From an uncultured Bacilli bacterium (GTDB taxonomy: Bacteria; Bacillota_I; Bacilli_A; RF39; UBA660): DNA of 64,000 nucleotides. Every line of letters starts with the position of its first letter. Position 1 is the first letter of the stretch. The notes under the pieces were generated by a model. The model was not told the origin of the DNA. It ran no database searches and was given only the letters and a program-made list of their open reading frames with translations. Where the stretch lies: positions 24,494 through 88,493 of the forward strand of contig CAJTWC010000008.1 of assembly GCA_910580185.1 (NCBI GenBank), read 5' to 3'. Position numbers and translations under genes: made by a program. This document shows, in pieces, positions 8,155 to 16,244 of the stretch.

Positions 8155-9135
8155 ATGTCATTCATCGAGGTTAATAACATATCTAAAACCTTTAAGGTAC
8201 AAAAAAGAAGTGGCGGGCTTAAAAATGCTATTAAGGCTTTCTTCAAAAGAGAGTATAAGTATGTTAACGCTGTTCAAAACGTATCTTTTAAGGTTAAAAA
8301 AGGTGAAATAGTAGGATATATCGGTCCTAATGGTGCAGGTAAATCAACTACTATTAAAATGCTTAGTGGAATACTAACACCTACTAGCGGAAAAATAAAA
8401 GTAGACGGTTTTATTCCTTATGAACAAAGGGAAAAATACGTTCGTAATATAGGTGTAGTGTTCGGACAAAGAAGCCAGTTATGGTGGGATATACCCGCTA
8501 TGGACAGTTTTGAATTATTAAAAGACATCTATGATATTCCAGATGAAGTTTATGAGGAAAATAAAAACTCATTAATAAGAAAGCTTAATTTAGAGGAAAT
8601 AGTAAACGTTCCTGTAAGACAGCTTAGTTTAGGACAGAGAATGCGCTGTGAAATAGCTGCTTCATTATTACATTCTCCAAAGATTCTATTTTTAGATGAA
8701 CCAACTATAGGGCTTGATGCAACAAGTAAAAAAATAGTAAGAGACTTTATAAAAAAGCTAAATAACGAAAAGAAAATAACCGTAATATTAACAACTCATG
8801 ATATGTCCGATATAGAAGCACTGGCTAAAAGAATTATTCTAATTGGTAAGGGAAAGGTATTATATGACGGATCTTTGAAAAAATTAAAAAACTTATATGA
8901 TAATAACAAGTACATAACTATTTCAACAAAGTATAAAATTAATATAAAACACAAAGGAATAATAAGTAAAGAAAAAGTTCATGATGGTTATAAATTTATA
9001 ATAGATTCAAAATTAATAAATATTTCTGATTTTCTAAGTAAGGTATCAAAAAGTGCAGAAATAGATGACGTAGAAATAGAAAATGAAAACATTGATAACA
9101 TAATAGTTAAACTATATGAGGAATATGAGATATGA
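8155..9135 (+). CDS. ABC transporter ATP-binding protein (ABC-2 exporter type)
   Basis: A 326-residue ATPase. It has Walker A GPNGAGKST (near residue 62), Q-loop region FGQRSQLWWDIPA, signature LSLGQRMR, Walker B ILFLDEPTIGLD and H-loop TTHD. The long N-terminal insertion before Walker A and the C-terminal extension of about 90 residues fit ABC-2 exporters paired with DUF990 permeases. It would energise export through the two membrane proteins encoded directly downstream. The stop overlaps the next start (ATGA), giving translational coupling. Substrate is unknown. Confidence 0.93.
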   Translation: MSFIEVNNISKTFKVQKRSGGLKNAIKAFFKREYKYVNAVQNVSFKVKKGEIVGYIGPNGAGKSTTIKMLSGILTPTSGKIKVDGFIPYEQREKYVRNIGVVFGQRSQLWWDIPAMDSFELLKDIYDIPDEVYEENKNSLIRKLNLEEIVNVPVRQLSLGQRMRCEIAASLLHSPKILFLDEPTIGLDATSKKIVRDFIKKLNNEKKITVILTTHDMSDIEALAKRIILIGKGKVLYDGSLKKLKNLYDNNKYITISTKYKINIKHKGIISKEKVHDGYKFIIDSKLINISDFLSKVSKSAEIDDVEIENENIDNIIVKLYEEYEI

Positions 9136-9935
9136 AATTTTACATATCATATTTTAAATTAAGGTTTATAACTGGATTACAATATAGAACGGCTGCGATA
9201 GCGGGAGTGGCAACTCAATTATTTTTTGGATTAGTCTACATAATGGTTTATTTAGCTTTTTATGATTCTAATTCAGGGGGAGTACCAATGAGTGAAAGTA
9301 GCTTGGTATCTTACTTATGGCTTAATCAAATATTTTTCTCACTTATATACATGTTTTATAAAGATAAGGAAATATTTGACATTATAAAAAATGGTAATAT
9401 AGCTTATGAACTTATAAGACCTAAGAAAATCTATTTCATGTGGTTTTTTAAGATAATAGGACAGAGACTATCAAACGTTACTTTAAGATGCCTACCAGTT
9501 CTTATAATTGCTATAATTATGCCAAAACCATATAACTTATCCGCACCAGAATCATTACTTAGTTTTTTGATGTTTGTTGTAACACTAATTATTGGAACTC
9601 TTTTAATGACTGCAATTATTACTTTATACCACGTAATAACACTTAGGACTTTAAACGAAAAGGGAATAACTAATCTTTTCATGTCGCTTTCTGATATTTT
9701 GGCAGGTGGCGCTGTACCAATTCCGTTCTTTCCGTTATTTTTACAACGAATAGCAAACGTTCTTCCGTTTAGATACATATTTGATTTACCATTTAGATTG
9801 TATTCAGGAAACGTTAGTGTAAGTGATGGATTAAATGGTATTGTAATTCAGTTAATATGGTTTTTAATAATAGTTATTATAGGAAACTTGTTATTAAAAA
9901 AATCTTTAAAGAAAGTTATTGTACAAGGAGGCTAA
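9132..9935 (+). CDS. ABC-2 type permease, DUF990 family (first subunit)
   Basis: A 267-residue integral membrane protein with about six hydrophobic segments, starting with a short cytoplasmic MKFYISYFKLRF. It overlaps the ATPase gene by 4 bp and is followed with no gap by a second permease gene. Two unlike DUF990 permeases with one ATPase is the standard arrangement for this exporter family; proposed substrates elsewhere include lipids, polysaccharides and drugs. The motif FGLVYIMVYLAFYDS in the first helices and the cluster RPKKIYFMWFFK fit the family. The substrate cannot be inferred. Confidence 0.85.
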   Translation: MKFYISYFKLRFITGLQYRTAAIAGVATQLFFGLVYIMVYLAFYDSNSGGVPMSESSLVSYLWLNQIFFSLIYMFYKDKEIFDIIKNGNIAYELIRPKKIYFMWFFKIIGQRLSNVTLRCLPVLIIAIIMPKPYNLSAPESLLSFLMFVVTLIIGTLLMTAIITLYHVITLRTLNEKGITNLFMSLSDILAGGAVPIPFFPLFLQRIANVLPFRYIFDLPFRLYSGNVSVSDGLNGIVIQLIWFLIIVIIGNLLLKKSLKKVIVQGG

Positions 9936-10712
9936 ATGAAACTATATATTAAATCTCTTAAGTTACATTTAAAGTCAATGTTAGAGTATAAAGCATCATT
10001 TATCATATCTTTTTTATCCCAAATATTAGTTTTCTTTTCATATTATTTTATAATACTAGCGCTTTTTGATAAGTTTGATAACATAAAAGGTTTTACGCTT
10101 TATGAAGTATTATTATGTTTTTCAATTATTCAGTTTGGTTATGCTTTTTGCGAAACCTTTGCAAGGGGAGTTGATCAATTTGATAACCTAATAATAAGAG
10201 GGGACTTTGATAGACTTCTTTTAAGACCAAAACCGCTGATTTTACAAGTGTTATGTTCTGATGCTGATTATATTAAATTATCTAGGTTAATTCAGGCGAT
10301 TATAGTTATGGTAATAGCGCTTTTAAAACTAAATATTAGCTGGAACTTGTTAAAAGTATTTACTTTGATATTTATGATACTAAGTTCCATTGTAATATTT
10401 TTTGGAATCTTTTTACTTGCAGCATCATATTGCTTTATAACGGTTCAAGGACTAGAAGTTAGAAACGTATTTACCGATGGTGGTAAACATATGGCACAGT
10501 ATCCAATAGGAATATTTAAAAAAGGAATTGTTTATTTTTTTACGTTTGTAATTCCATATGCGTTTGTTAATTATTATCCTTTATTATATTTTATTGGTAA
10601 AGAAAATAATTTAATTTATGCGTTTTCACCACTTTTAACATTTATTTATCTAATACCTTGTTTTTTAATTTTTAAGTTAGGATTAAAAAGATATTCATCA
10701 GTTGGTTCTTAG
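9936..10712 (+). CDS. ABC-2 type permease, DUF990 family (second subunit)
   Basis: A 258-residue membrane protein with about six membrane segments. RBS AAGGAGG lies inside the end of the preceding gene. The stretch GDFDRLLLRPKPLILQVL in the first cytoplasmic loop is typical of this family and parallels NGNIAYELIRPKK in the preceding subunit, so the two are distant paralogues forming a heterodimeric pore. It is the last gene of the operon and is followed by a strong bidirectional terminator. Confidence 0.85.
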   Translation: MKLYIKSLKLHLKSMLEYKASFIISFLSQILVFFSYYFIILALFDKFDNIKGFTLYEVLLCFSIIQFGYAFCETFARGVDQFDNLIIRGDFDRLLLRPKPLILQVLCSDADYIKLSRLIQAIIVMVIALLKLNISWNLLKVFTLIFMILSSIVIFFGIFLLAASYCFITVQGLEVRNVFTDGGKHMAQYPIGIFKKGIVYFFTFVIPYAFVNYYPLLYFIGKENNLIYAFSPLLTFIYLIPCFLIFKLGLKRYSSVGS

Positions 10713-10720
10713 ATATGTAA

Positions 10721-10755
10721 AAGAACTTTACTAATTAAGGTAAAGTTCTTTTATT
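10721..10755. terminator. Bidirectional terminator between the ABC operon and the phosphodiesterase gene
   Basis: AAGAACTTTAC (10721-10731) pairs with GTAAAGTTCTT (10740-10750), with T runs on both strands. The stop codon of the - strand gene lies inside the stem. Confidence 0.9.
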
Positions 10756-11252
10756 ATTGTTTTATCTATGTTTTTTAACACTATTTTATTATCATCAAAA
10801 ACTAAGTATCCTTTGCTAGATGTTCCTCTTGGCTTTCCAATACTTCCAGGATTACAATATATAACACCTTTTTCTTTAATCAAAAGAGGTATATGGGTAT
10901 GCCCAGACATAAATATATCACCGTGGTAGCTAGGTAAAAATCCTTTGTTATAGGTATTACCATGAGTAAATGTAACTACGTGATTATTAAAAGTTAAACT
11001 AATAACATCATGTGCATATAAGTTATAAGCTTCAAAATTAATATATTTGTCGCAATTACCTTTAATAAGTACAAGTTTGTTTTTAAATTTACTTAGTAAG
11101 GCCATTATTTTACCTTCTATATCATTTTCATAATCATATGAGTAGGGAAGTAAATCTCCTAATATTATTAATTTATCGAATGGTTCATTATTAATAACTT
11201 TATTTAGTGCTTCATAATCTCCGTGTATGTCTGATATTACCAATAATTTCAT
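10731..11252 (-). CDS. YfcE/MJ0936-type metallophosphoesterase
   Basis: A 173-residue calcineurin-like phosphoesterase. Metal-binding motifs are all present in order: SDIHGD, GDLL, KGNCD, FTHGNTYN and SGHTH, with GSIGKPRG near the end. Characterised relatives hydrolyse phosphodiesters with Mn2+; the cellular substrate is generally unknown. The start at 11252 is chosen because GGTG lies 6 bp upstream; an in-frame ATG four codons earlier lacks an RBS. Single-gene unit, convergent with the ABC operon. Confidence 0.9.
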   Translation of the reverse strand: MKLLVISDIHGDYEALNKVINNEPFDKLIILGDLLPYSYDYENDIEGKIMALLSKFKNKLVLIKGNCDKYINFEAYNLYAHDVISLTFNNHVVTFTHGNTYNKGFLPSYHGDIFMSGHTHIPLLIKEKGVIYCNPGSIGKPRGTSSKGYLVFDDNKIVLKNIDKTIIKELYLN

Positions 11253-11356
11253 TCTTATCACCATACTAATTATAATTTAAAAAAATACTTTTATAAAGTA
11301 TTTTACGTTCGTTTACATATGATAATTTAATAAAGAATAATATTTTTAATTTAGTG

Positions 11357-11384
11357 TTGAAATATTATAAATCCTTGATATAAT
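11357..11384 (+). promoter_or_regulatory. Promoter of the 46-residue membrane peptide
   Basis: TTGAAA (11357-11362), 16 bp, TATAAT (11379-11384), 36 bp before the small ORF. Confidence 0.65.
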
Positions 11385-11419
11385 GAAAAAGTCGCTAAAA
11401 AAGGGAGTGGTAAATTGAT

Positions 11420-11560
11420 ATGTGGCAGTTTAACTTATTATCAATAGTAAAGGAAGCGGTATCAAATGAAAGTTACCCAAGTATAACTATCATATTAATG
11501 ATAATAATTATAGTAATATTGATTATATATACACTAAGTAAAAATATGTCTGATAAATGA
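11420..11560 (+). CDS. Small single-pass membrane peptide (46 residues)
   Basis: Not recognised. ATG at 11420 follows GGGAGTGG at a good distance. The peptide opens with a short polar part (MWQFNLLSIVKEAVSNESYP), then has an unbroken hydrophobic helix rich in Ile (residues about 21-38) and a short charged tail (SKNMSDK). It has its own promoter upstream and a terminator overlapping its stop, so it is a complete small transcription unit. It could be a small membrane regulator, a toxin of a type I system or a sporulation peptide; nothing in the sequence decides. Confidence 0.6.
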   Translation: MWQFNLLSIVKEAVSNESYPSITIILMIIIIVILIIYTLSKNMSDK

Positions 11561-11580
11561 TGGTTATAAATCATCTTTTT
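11559..11580 (+). terminator. Terminator of the small membrane peptide gene
   Basis: GATGGTT (11559-11565), loop ATA, AATCATC (11569-11575), then T5. Confidence 0.7.
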
Positions 11581-11617
11581 ATTTTATATAAAATTATTAG
11601 ATAATTAAAATGGATAA

Positions 11618-11646
11618 TTGACACTCATTTACGTAAATGGTAAAAT
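11618..11646 (+). promoter_or_regulatory. Strong promoter with a palindromic operator in its spacer
   Basis: TTGACA (11618-11623), 17 bp, TAAAAT (11641-11646). The spacer contains the perfect 14-bp palindrome CATTTACGTAAATG (11626-11639), exactly between the two boxes. This is a classical place for a repressor operator. The regulator is unknown. Confidence 0.65.
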
Positions 11647-11652
11647 AAATAT

Positions 11653-11767
11653 ATAAAATTTTATTTTAATCTATTTGCTAGTATAGGAATAACTTTTAAG
11701 TGGAATTTTATTTGATGAAAACTAGCAGTATTAAGGCTAGTTTATTAAAACTAGTTTTTGTTTTTTT
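11653..11767 (+). ncRNA. Possible regulatory RNA with alternative hairpins
   Basis: The transcript from the operator-containing promoter would include AACTAGC (11720-11726), GCTAGTT (11736-11742) and AAACTAG (11748-11754). The middle element can pair with either neighbour. Pairing with the last forms a stem followed by a T-rich run (terminator-like). An outer helix, TTTGATGAAAA/TTTTCATCAAA (11711-11721 with 11764-11774), encloses all three. The layout resembles a terminator/antiterminator or a compact structured RNA. Only chance-quality ORFs overlap it. Confidence 0.45.
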
Positions 11768-11840
11768 CATCAAACAATTTAAATATACATATAATTACTT
11801 AGAAAAACTGTTATTATACTTTACGTATATTTATTGTATA

Positions 11841-11869
11841 TTGTTTTTCTAAAAAAAATATGTTATATT
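11841..11869 (+). promoter_or_regulatory. Promoter of the Trp-rich mini-ORF transcript
   Basis: TTGTTT (11841-11846), 17 bp, TATATT (11864-11869) with extended TG at 11861-11862. An RNA from here would begin near 11876 with the hairpin AAGATATCA-GCT-TGATATCTT (11881-11901). Confidence 0.6.
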
Positions 11870-11946
11870 TTAATTGTAAGAAGATATCAGCTTGATATCT
11901 TAAAGAGGTTGAAAAAAAGTCAAGTGAAAGAAAGGAGAATTTAACT

Positions 11947-11976
11947 ATGTGGAAATGGCTTATTAGATGGATTTAA
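11947..11976 (+). CDS. Nine-residue Trp-rich peptide MWKWLIRWI
   Basis: ATG at 11947 is preceded by AAAGGAG at a good distance. The ORF encodes MWKWLIRWI: three Trp, three other large aliphatic residues and two basic residues, a cationic amphipathic composition. The transcript of about 140 nt has a promoter, a perfect 9-bp hairpin at its 5' end and a terminator starting 9 bp after the stop. The 3' CCTTTCTTT could also pair with the AAAGAAAGG of its own SD region. It may be a leader peptide controlling the downstream CPBP-like gene, a tiny membrane-active peptide, or part of a type I toxin-like mRNA. No homologue is known to me. Confidence 0.5.
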   Translation: MWKWLIRWI

Positions 11977-11984
11977 TTTTGTTG

Positions 11985-12015
11985 GAAAGGCTTATTTACA
12001 CGCCTTTCTTTTTTT
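11985..12015 (+). terminator. Terminator after the Trp-rich mini-ORF
   Basis: GAAAGGC (11985-11991), 10-nt loop, GCCTTTC (12002-12008), then T7. Confidence 0.85.
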
Positions 12016-12065
12016 ATTGAAATTATTATTATATTTTGCTAAAATTATCATAGTGGAGGATTATT

Positions 12066-12719
12066 ATGAAGAAAAAGAAAAATGAACAAAATGATATATT
12101 TGTTAAATCAATATTAATAATAATTTCATATTTTGCTTTACCATATATAGTTAAGTTTGTTACTAATTCCAGGTTAATAAGTATGTTATTATATTTGATT
12201 TATGCAATAATATTGATGTTTTTATACAGAAATACTTTTTTCTCTGATTTTAAAGACATTAAAAAAAATTGGAAAAAGTATATAAAAAATATATTGATTA
12301 GTATAGTATTAATATTTGTTTCCATGATAATTATAAATATGGTTATAGGGATTTTATTTGATATTAAAGAAACTTCTGAAAATGATTTTTCTTTATTAAA
12401 TACTTTTAAAGAAAGTCCTATAGTTGTGATTTTGTTAACATGTTTATATTATCCATTAATAGAAGGTATTATATTTAGAAAATCAACAAGAGATATAATT
12501 GATTCTAAATGGTTTTTTATAATATTTTCATCGCTATTTTATTTTCTTTTCAATATAATTTATACCAGTATGAGTTTTAATAATATTATGGCTTCTTTGT
12601 GTTATTTTTCTACCATGATGATAGTTTCGGCTTCATATTGGAAAACTACTAATTTTACAGTTAGTATATTAATTATGTCAATTTTTAATTTAATTGTATG
12701 TTTATTAAGATTTATGTAA
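12066..12719 (+). CDS. Degenerate CPBP (CAAX protease-like) membrane protein
   Basis: A 217-residue protein with about six membrane segments, resembling CPBP intramembrane proteases. The first catalytic motif, normally EExxxR, reads EGIIFR (about residues 133-138), so the second Glu is Gly. The FxxxH motif reads FYFLFN, with Asn where His is expected. Both changes should abolish proteolysis if the family mechanism holds, so it may be a pseudoenzyme. Compare the intact copy at 33278. RBS GGAGG precedes ATG. The next gene begins 17 bp downstream, so they are likely co-transcribed. Confidence 0.6.
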   Translation: MKKKKNEQNDIFVKSILIIISYFALPYIVKFVTNSRLISMLLYLIYAIILMFLYRNTFFSDFKDIKKNWKKYIKNILISIVLIFVSMIIINMVIGILFDIKETSENDFSLLNTFKESPIVVILLTCLYYPLIEGIIFRKSTRDIIDSKWFFIIFSSLFYFLFNIIYTSMSFNNIMASLCYFSTMMIVSASYWKTTNFTVSILIMSIFNLIVCLLRFM

Positions 12720-12736
12720 ATGTAGGAGGCGGGCTT

Positions 12737-13321
12737 GTGAAAAAAAAAATAATTATATTTACATTTATAGTTTGTTTGTTTTTTGGCATAAGCAGTATTA
12801 GTGCCTTTGATAAACCTATTAGAACGGAAACGGATGATAAGATTATGTACGTTCAAGATGAAAGTGGTAAATTTAAATACTCTTGGGCGTTTAATAAAGA
12901 TGATTATAATGGCGATTATGATTTTGATTTAGGAATTAAGTTCAAATCGGTAAATGAAGATAAAATAAATAGTTTAATTAGCGAAGATATGAAAAAAGAG
13001 TATGTATCCTTTAATTATCATGGTAATTTGCCTTCGGAAGCTACTGTTAAAGTTCCGATAAGTAAATTTAAGGATGGAGAAAAACTAAATTTATATTACT
13101 ATAATCCAGAGACTAATGAAATAGAAACGATAACCTCTAACGTAATTGTATCTAATGGATATGCCAGCTTTAAGATAAATCACTGTTCTGATTACTTTTT
13201 AACCTTATCAATAGTTAAAGAGGCAACTGGCGGTAATAACAATAATGGTGTTATCATAATCGCTATGTTAGTTGTTATAGTATTTTTAATAGGTTATACA
13301 ATGTTTAAAAATAAAAAATAA
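12737..13321 (+). CDS. Secreted, C-terminally membrane-anchored surface protein
   Basis: Not assigned to a named family. The GTG at 12737, preceded by GGAGG, is the best start. A signal peptide (KKKIIIFTFIVC... to ISAF) is followed by a domain of about 140 residues rich in Asp, Tyr and Lys, containing VKVPISKFKDGEKLNLYYYN, then GNNNN and a C-terminal hydrophobic helix ending in FKNKK. It is therefore exposed outside the cell with a membrane anchor at the C-terminus. It lies just before the Tad operon, separated by a terminator, so a link to the pilus is only suggested by position. Confidence 0.65.
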   Translation: MKKKIIIFTFIVCLFFGISSISAFDKPIRTETDDKIMYVQDESGKFKYSWAFNKDDYNGDYDFDLGIKFKSVNEDKINSLISEDMKKEYVSFNYHGNLPSEATVKVPISKFKDGEKLNLYYYNPETNEIETITSNVIVSNGYASFKINHCSDYFLTLSIVKEATGGNNNNGVIIIAMLVVIVFLIGYTMFKNKK

Positions 13322-13342
13322 TGATTCGTCATTATTTTTTTA
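13317..13342 (+). terminator. Terminator with TTCG loop
   Basis: AATAATGA-TTCG-TCATTATT (13317-13336) followed by a T run; separates the surface protein gene from the Tad operon. Confidence 0.85.
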
Positions 13343-13404
13343 TTTTGGATTGTCATATCTTGTCTTTTTTGTTATAATTGTCATTGATAATAGGGGAGAT
13401 ATTT

Positions 13405-13746
13405 ATGAAGTCTAATAAGGGGCAGGCGTTAGTTGAATTTGTTATCATTTTACCGGTAGCATTGATACTTCTTTTTTGTGTTATTGATTTTGGAAGGGTT
13501 ATATCCTTAAAAAGTGATTTAGAAAACGTAGCATCGGATTCTGTTACCTTTTATCAAGATGGCAGGACAAAAGAAGATATAAAAAGAATTATTAACATGC
13601 CTGATGTAACAATTGATGTTAAAGAAGAAGGGGAATATACCACTATTAAAGTATCAAAGAAAATAAAACCAATAACACCAGGATTATCATACATGGTAAA
13701 AAACGTATTTGATGTTAATATATCAAGGGTGATAAAAAATGAATAA
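13405..13746 (+). CDS. TadE-like pseudopilin
   Basis: A 113-residue protein with the TadE N-terminal pattern: short basic leader, then KGQALVEFVIILPVALILLF, with the conserved Gly-Gln and Glu before a hydrophobic helix, and a basic DFGRV after it. TadE proteins are processed pseudopilins of the tight-adherence system. The remainder is a small extracellular beta-rich part. The start at 13405 is set by GGGGAG. It overlaps the following TadE-like gene by 8 bp and is the first gene of a six-gene operon. Confidence 0.8.
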   Translation: MKSNKGQALVEFVIILPVALILLFCVIDFGRVISLKSDLENVASDSVTFYQDGRTKEDIKRIINMPDVTIDVKEEGEYTTIKVSKKIKPITPGLSYMVKNVFDVNISRVIKNE

Positions 13747-14119
13747 TAAAGGACAATCACTTGCGATATTTATTATATTTATACCAATATTTATAATGGT
13801 TGGTGTAATTGTAATTGATGTTTATAATGCTAAATTAGAAGCTAGAAAACTAGATGATATAAACAAGATGGTAATAAAATATGGCCTTGATCACATAGAA
13901 GAAGATCCGTATAACGATATGGTTAATTTGATATATAAAAATGATGATGAAATTGATAGTTATAAAATAGACATCGATTTAGATCAAATAAAAGTAGTAA
14001 TGAATAAGACTACTAAAGGTTTTTTTGGAAGAATAATTGGAAAAGAAATATATACCGTAGAAAGTAATTATCGTGGGTATATAGAAAATGATAAAAAGAT
14101 TATAGAAAAGGGTGTATGA
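13739..14119 (+). CDS. Second TadE/TadF-like pseudopilin
   Basis: A 126-residue protein opening MNNKGQSLAIFIIFIPIFI, the same NKGQ-helix design as the preceding gene but with Ala-Ile where the conserved Glu would be. It has one membrane helix and a charged extracellular part of about 90 residues. It overlaps the preceding gene by 8 bp. Its position and form suggest a TadF-like partner of the preceding TadE-like protein. It ends in TGA, a natural use of TGA as stop in this genome. Confidence 0.7.
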   Translation: MNNKGQSLAIFIIFIPIFIMVGVIVIDVYNAKLEARKLDDINKMVIKYGLDHIEEDPYNDMVNLIYKNDDEIDSYKIDIDLDQIKVVMNKTTKGFFGRIIGKEIYTVESNYRGYIENDKKIIEKGV

Positions 14120-14123
14120 TTAG

Positions 14124-14903
14124 ATGAAAAAACAAGCAGCGAAGGTAATTTCTATTTTTTCTTGTAAAGGTGGCGTAGGTAAGACTACTACAACACTTAA
14201 CTTAGCTGGTATTTATGACCTTATGGGTAAGAAAGTATTGATAATAGATTTAGATTTAAATAGCGGAGGGATAGCTGTTAGTTTAAACGTTGATGTAAAA
14301 AAATCTATATATAACGTTGTTGATGATATGTCTAACAACAGGTTTAAAGACATATATCATTATACGGTTAAGTATAATGATAATATTTCTGTTTTACCAT
14401 CACCAGTAGATCCAAGGGACTCTTTAAAGGTAGATTCTAGCTACATAAAGTTTCTTATTACATCAGCAATTTATAAATATGATGTTTTATTAATAGATAC
14501 TTCTCATAACATAAGCCCTATTTCTTTAGCAGCCTTAGATAATAGCGATAATACTTTATTTATGATAACTAATGACCCAGTAGATTTAAAAAACGCTAGA
14601 AGTATGATATCCATATTTAATGATACTGATAAAACAAATTATAAGGTTGTTTTTAATTCATCTAAAGATACCGGAAAAGATTATTTTTCGTTGTTTGATG
14701 TAAAAAACATTATTAAACATAATATAGATTACACTATCGATAAATCATTTTATATTAAAAATATTGATAAATACGTTATTGATGGTGAAATATTAACTTT
14801 AAATAAAAAAATAAGAGCACAGAAAAAGAGTGATGTTAACAAGTTAATGAAATTAGCTAACTCACTTATTGAAAATAATAAATCCGAAAGGGGTGTGCAA
14901 TAA
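14124..14903 (+). CDS. tadZ: TadZ/CpaE-like ParA/MinD-family ATPase
   Basis: A 259-residue protein with the deviant Walker A motif CKGGVGKTTT at residues 13-22, the switch region IIDLDLNSGG and DVLLIDTSH as Walker B. MinD-like ATPases in Tad operons localise the secretion ATPase to the membrane. The N-terminal receiver-like domain of longer CpaE proteins is absent. It overlaps the TadA gene by one base, so translation is coupled. Confidence 0.85.
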   Translation: MKKQAAKVISIFSCKGGVGKTTTTLNLAGIYDLMGKKVLIIDLDLNSGGIAVSLNVDVKKSIYNVVDDMSNNRFKDIYHYTVKYNDNISVLPSPVDPRDSLKVDSSYIKFLITSAIYKYDVLLIDTSHNISPISLAALDNSDNTLFMITNDPVDLKNARSMISIFNDTDKTNYKVVFNSSKDTGKDYFSLFDVKNIIKHNIDYTIDKSFYIKNIDKYVIDGEILTLNKKIRAQKKSDVNKLMKLANSLIENNKSERGVQ

Positions 14904-16231
14904 TGGCTAAATTATTAGATGCTTTTGATATTAAGGAAAAAAAAGTTGTTAATAAACCCGTTGCGGATTATGATATTTTTAAAAATAAAGAAATGCTTGA
15001 TAATTTAAGAAATAGTATTATTTCCAATCTTATCGATGATAAAATTCCAGATAATAAATTATTGCATGAATACATTAACGATGAAATTGACAAAGCTTTA
15101 AAAGGTTATGATTTAACCAATTTGGAGCGTAGTCATATATTTAACTTAATTGATAATGAAATAAATGGTAATGGTCCAATAACAGAGTTATTAGAAGATC
15201 CTAACATTACCGAAATCATGGTAAATGGTAAAAACGAAGTATATGTTGAAATTGATGGACATATAAGTAAGGATGATTCCGTTTCATTTATTAATGATGA
15301 ACATATAATTAGAACCATTCAAAAAATAGTACAACCGCTTGGAAGAACGATCGATACCGCAAATCCCATGGTTGATGCTAGATTAGAAGATGGATCACGT
15401 TTAAATGCCGTAATACCGCCCTTATCACTTAAGGGACCTGTTGTAACCATAAGAAAATTTAGAAAAGATATGGAATCCATTGATGATTATTTAAGAACTG
15501 GCTCAATGACTCCTTATATGGCTAGATTCTTAGATGCTGCGGTAAAAGCTAAATTAAACATTATAATATGTGGTGGTACTGGTAGTGGTAAAACAACCCT
15601 TTTAAACGCTTTATCATCTTTTATTGGCAACGATGAAAGAATTATAACGATTGAAGATGCTGCTGAACTAAGACTTCATCAGTCGCACGTAATAGGTTTA
15701 GAAACAAGGCTTGTTAATTATGAAGGAACTGGAGAAGTTACGATTCGTGATTTAGTTATTAATTCTCTTCGTATGAGACCAGATAGAATAATTGTTGGAG
15801 AAGTTCGTGGTAAAGAGGCGTTTGATATGCTTCAAGCGATGAATACTGGTCATGATGGATCTCTTACTACGATGCATGCTAATAGCCCAATAGAAGCCTT
15901 AAACAGGTTAGAAACCATGGTTTTAATGGCTGGTATGGAAATACCTATAAAAGCTATTCGTGAATATATTGAAAATGCAATAGATTTAGTAGTTAACGTA
16001 TCTAGACTATCTGATGGTAGAAGAAAAATAACTAGTATTTGTGAAGTTGATGGTTTTAAAGGTGATGTTATAGAACTAAAAGAAATATTTACGTTTAAAC
16101 AATCGGGTATAACAAGTAATGGTGAAATTGATGGATCATTTGATTTGAAAAAAAGAGTTCCATCTTGCTATAAAAAAATAAAAAGCAAAGGAATAAATGA
16201 TTTAGAAGACATTTTTGAAAACAAAAAGTAG
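14903..16231 (+). CDS. tadA: TadA/CpaF secretion ATPase
   Basis: A 442-residue type II/IV secretion ATPase. N-terminal helical domain with [20 protein letters not shown], then Walker [10 protein letters not shown] (about residue 223), Asp box [12 protein letters not shown], Walker [14 protein letters not shown] and His box [17 protein letters not shown]. It powers assembly of the Tad pilus or secretion apparatus as a hexamer on the cytoplasmic membrane face. All catalytic motifs are intact and length is normal. Confidence 0.95.
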   Translation: MAKLLDAFDIKEKKVVNKPVADYDIFKNKEMLDNLRNSIISNLIDDKIPDNKLLHEYINDEIDKALKGYDLTNLERSHIFNLIDNEINGNGPITELLEDPNITEIMVNGKNEVYVEIDGHISKDDSVSFINDEHIIRTIQKIVQPLGRTIDTANPMVDARLEDGSRLNAVIPPLSLKGPVVTIRKFRKDMESIDDYLRTGSMTPYMARFLDAAVKAKLNIIICGGTGSGKTTLLNALSSFIGNDERIITIEDAAELRLHQSHVIGLETRLVNYEGTGEVTIRDLVINSLRMRPDRIIVGEVRGKEAFDMLQAMNTGHDGSLTTMHANSPIEALNRLETMVLMAGMEIPIKAIREYIENAIDLVVNVSRLSDGRRKITSICEVDGFKGDVIELKEIFTFKQSGITSNGEIDGSFDLKKRVPSCYKKIKSKGINDLEDIFENKK

Positions 16232-16244
16232 GAGGTGATATGCT

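Noticed and set aside
11799..11851. Inverted repeat TTAGAAAAAC...GTTTTTCTAA as mobile-element ends
   Set aside because: The loop holds no ORF and there is no target duplication; it is more simply a regulatory or chance repeat in AT-rich sequence.
11715..11852. A 45-codon ORF starting MKTSSIKASLLK inside the structured RNA unit
   Set aside because: Its RBS is weak, it runs through the hairpins and T runs, and its hydrophobic composition is what AT-rich sequence gives by chance.
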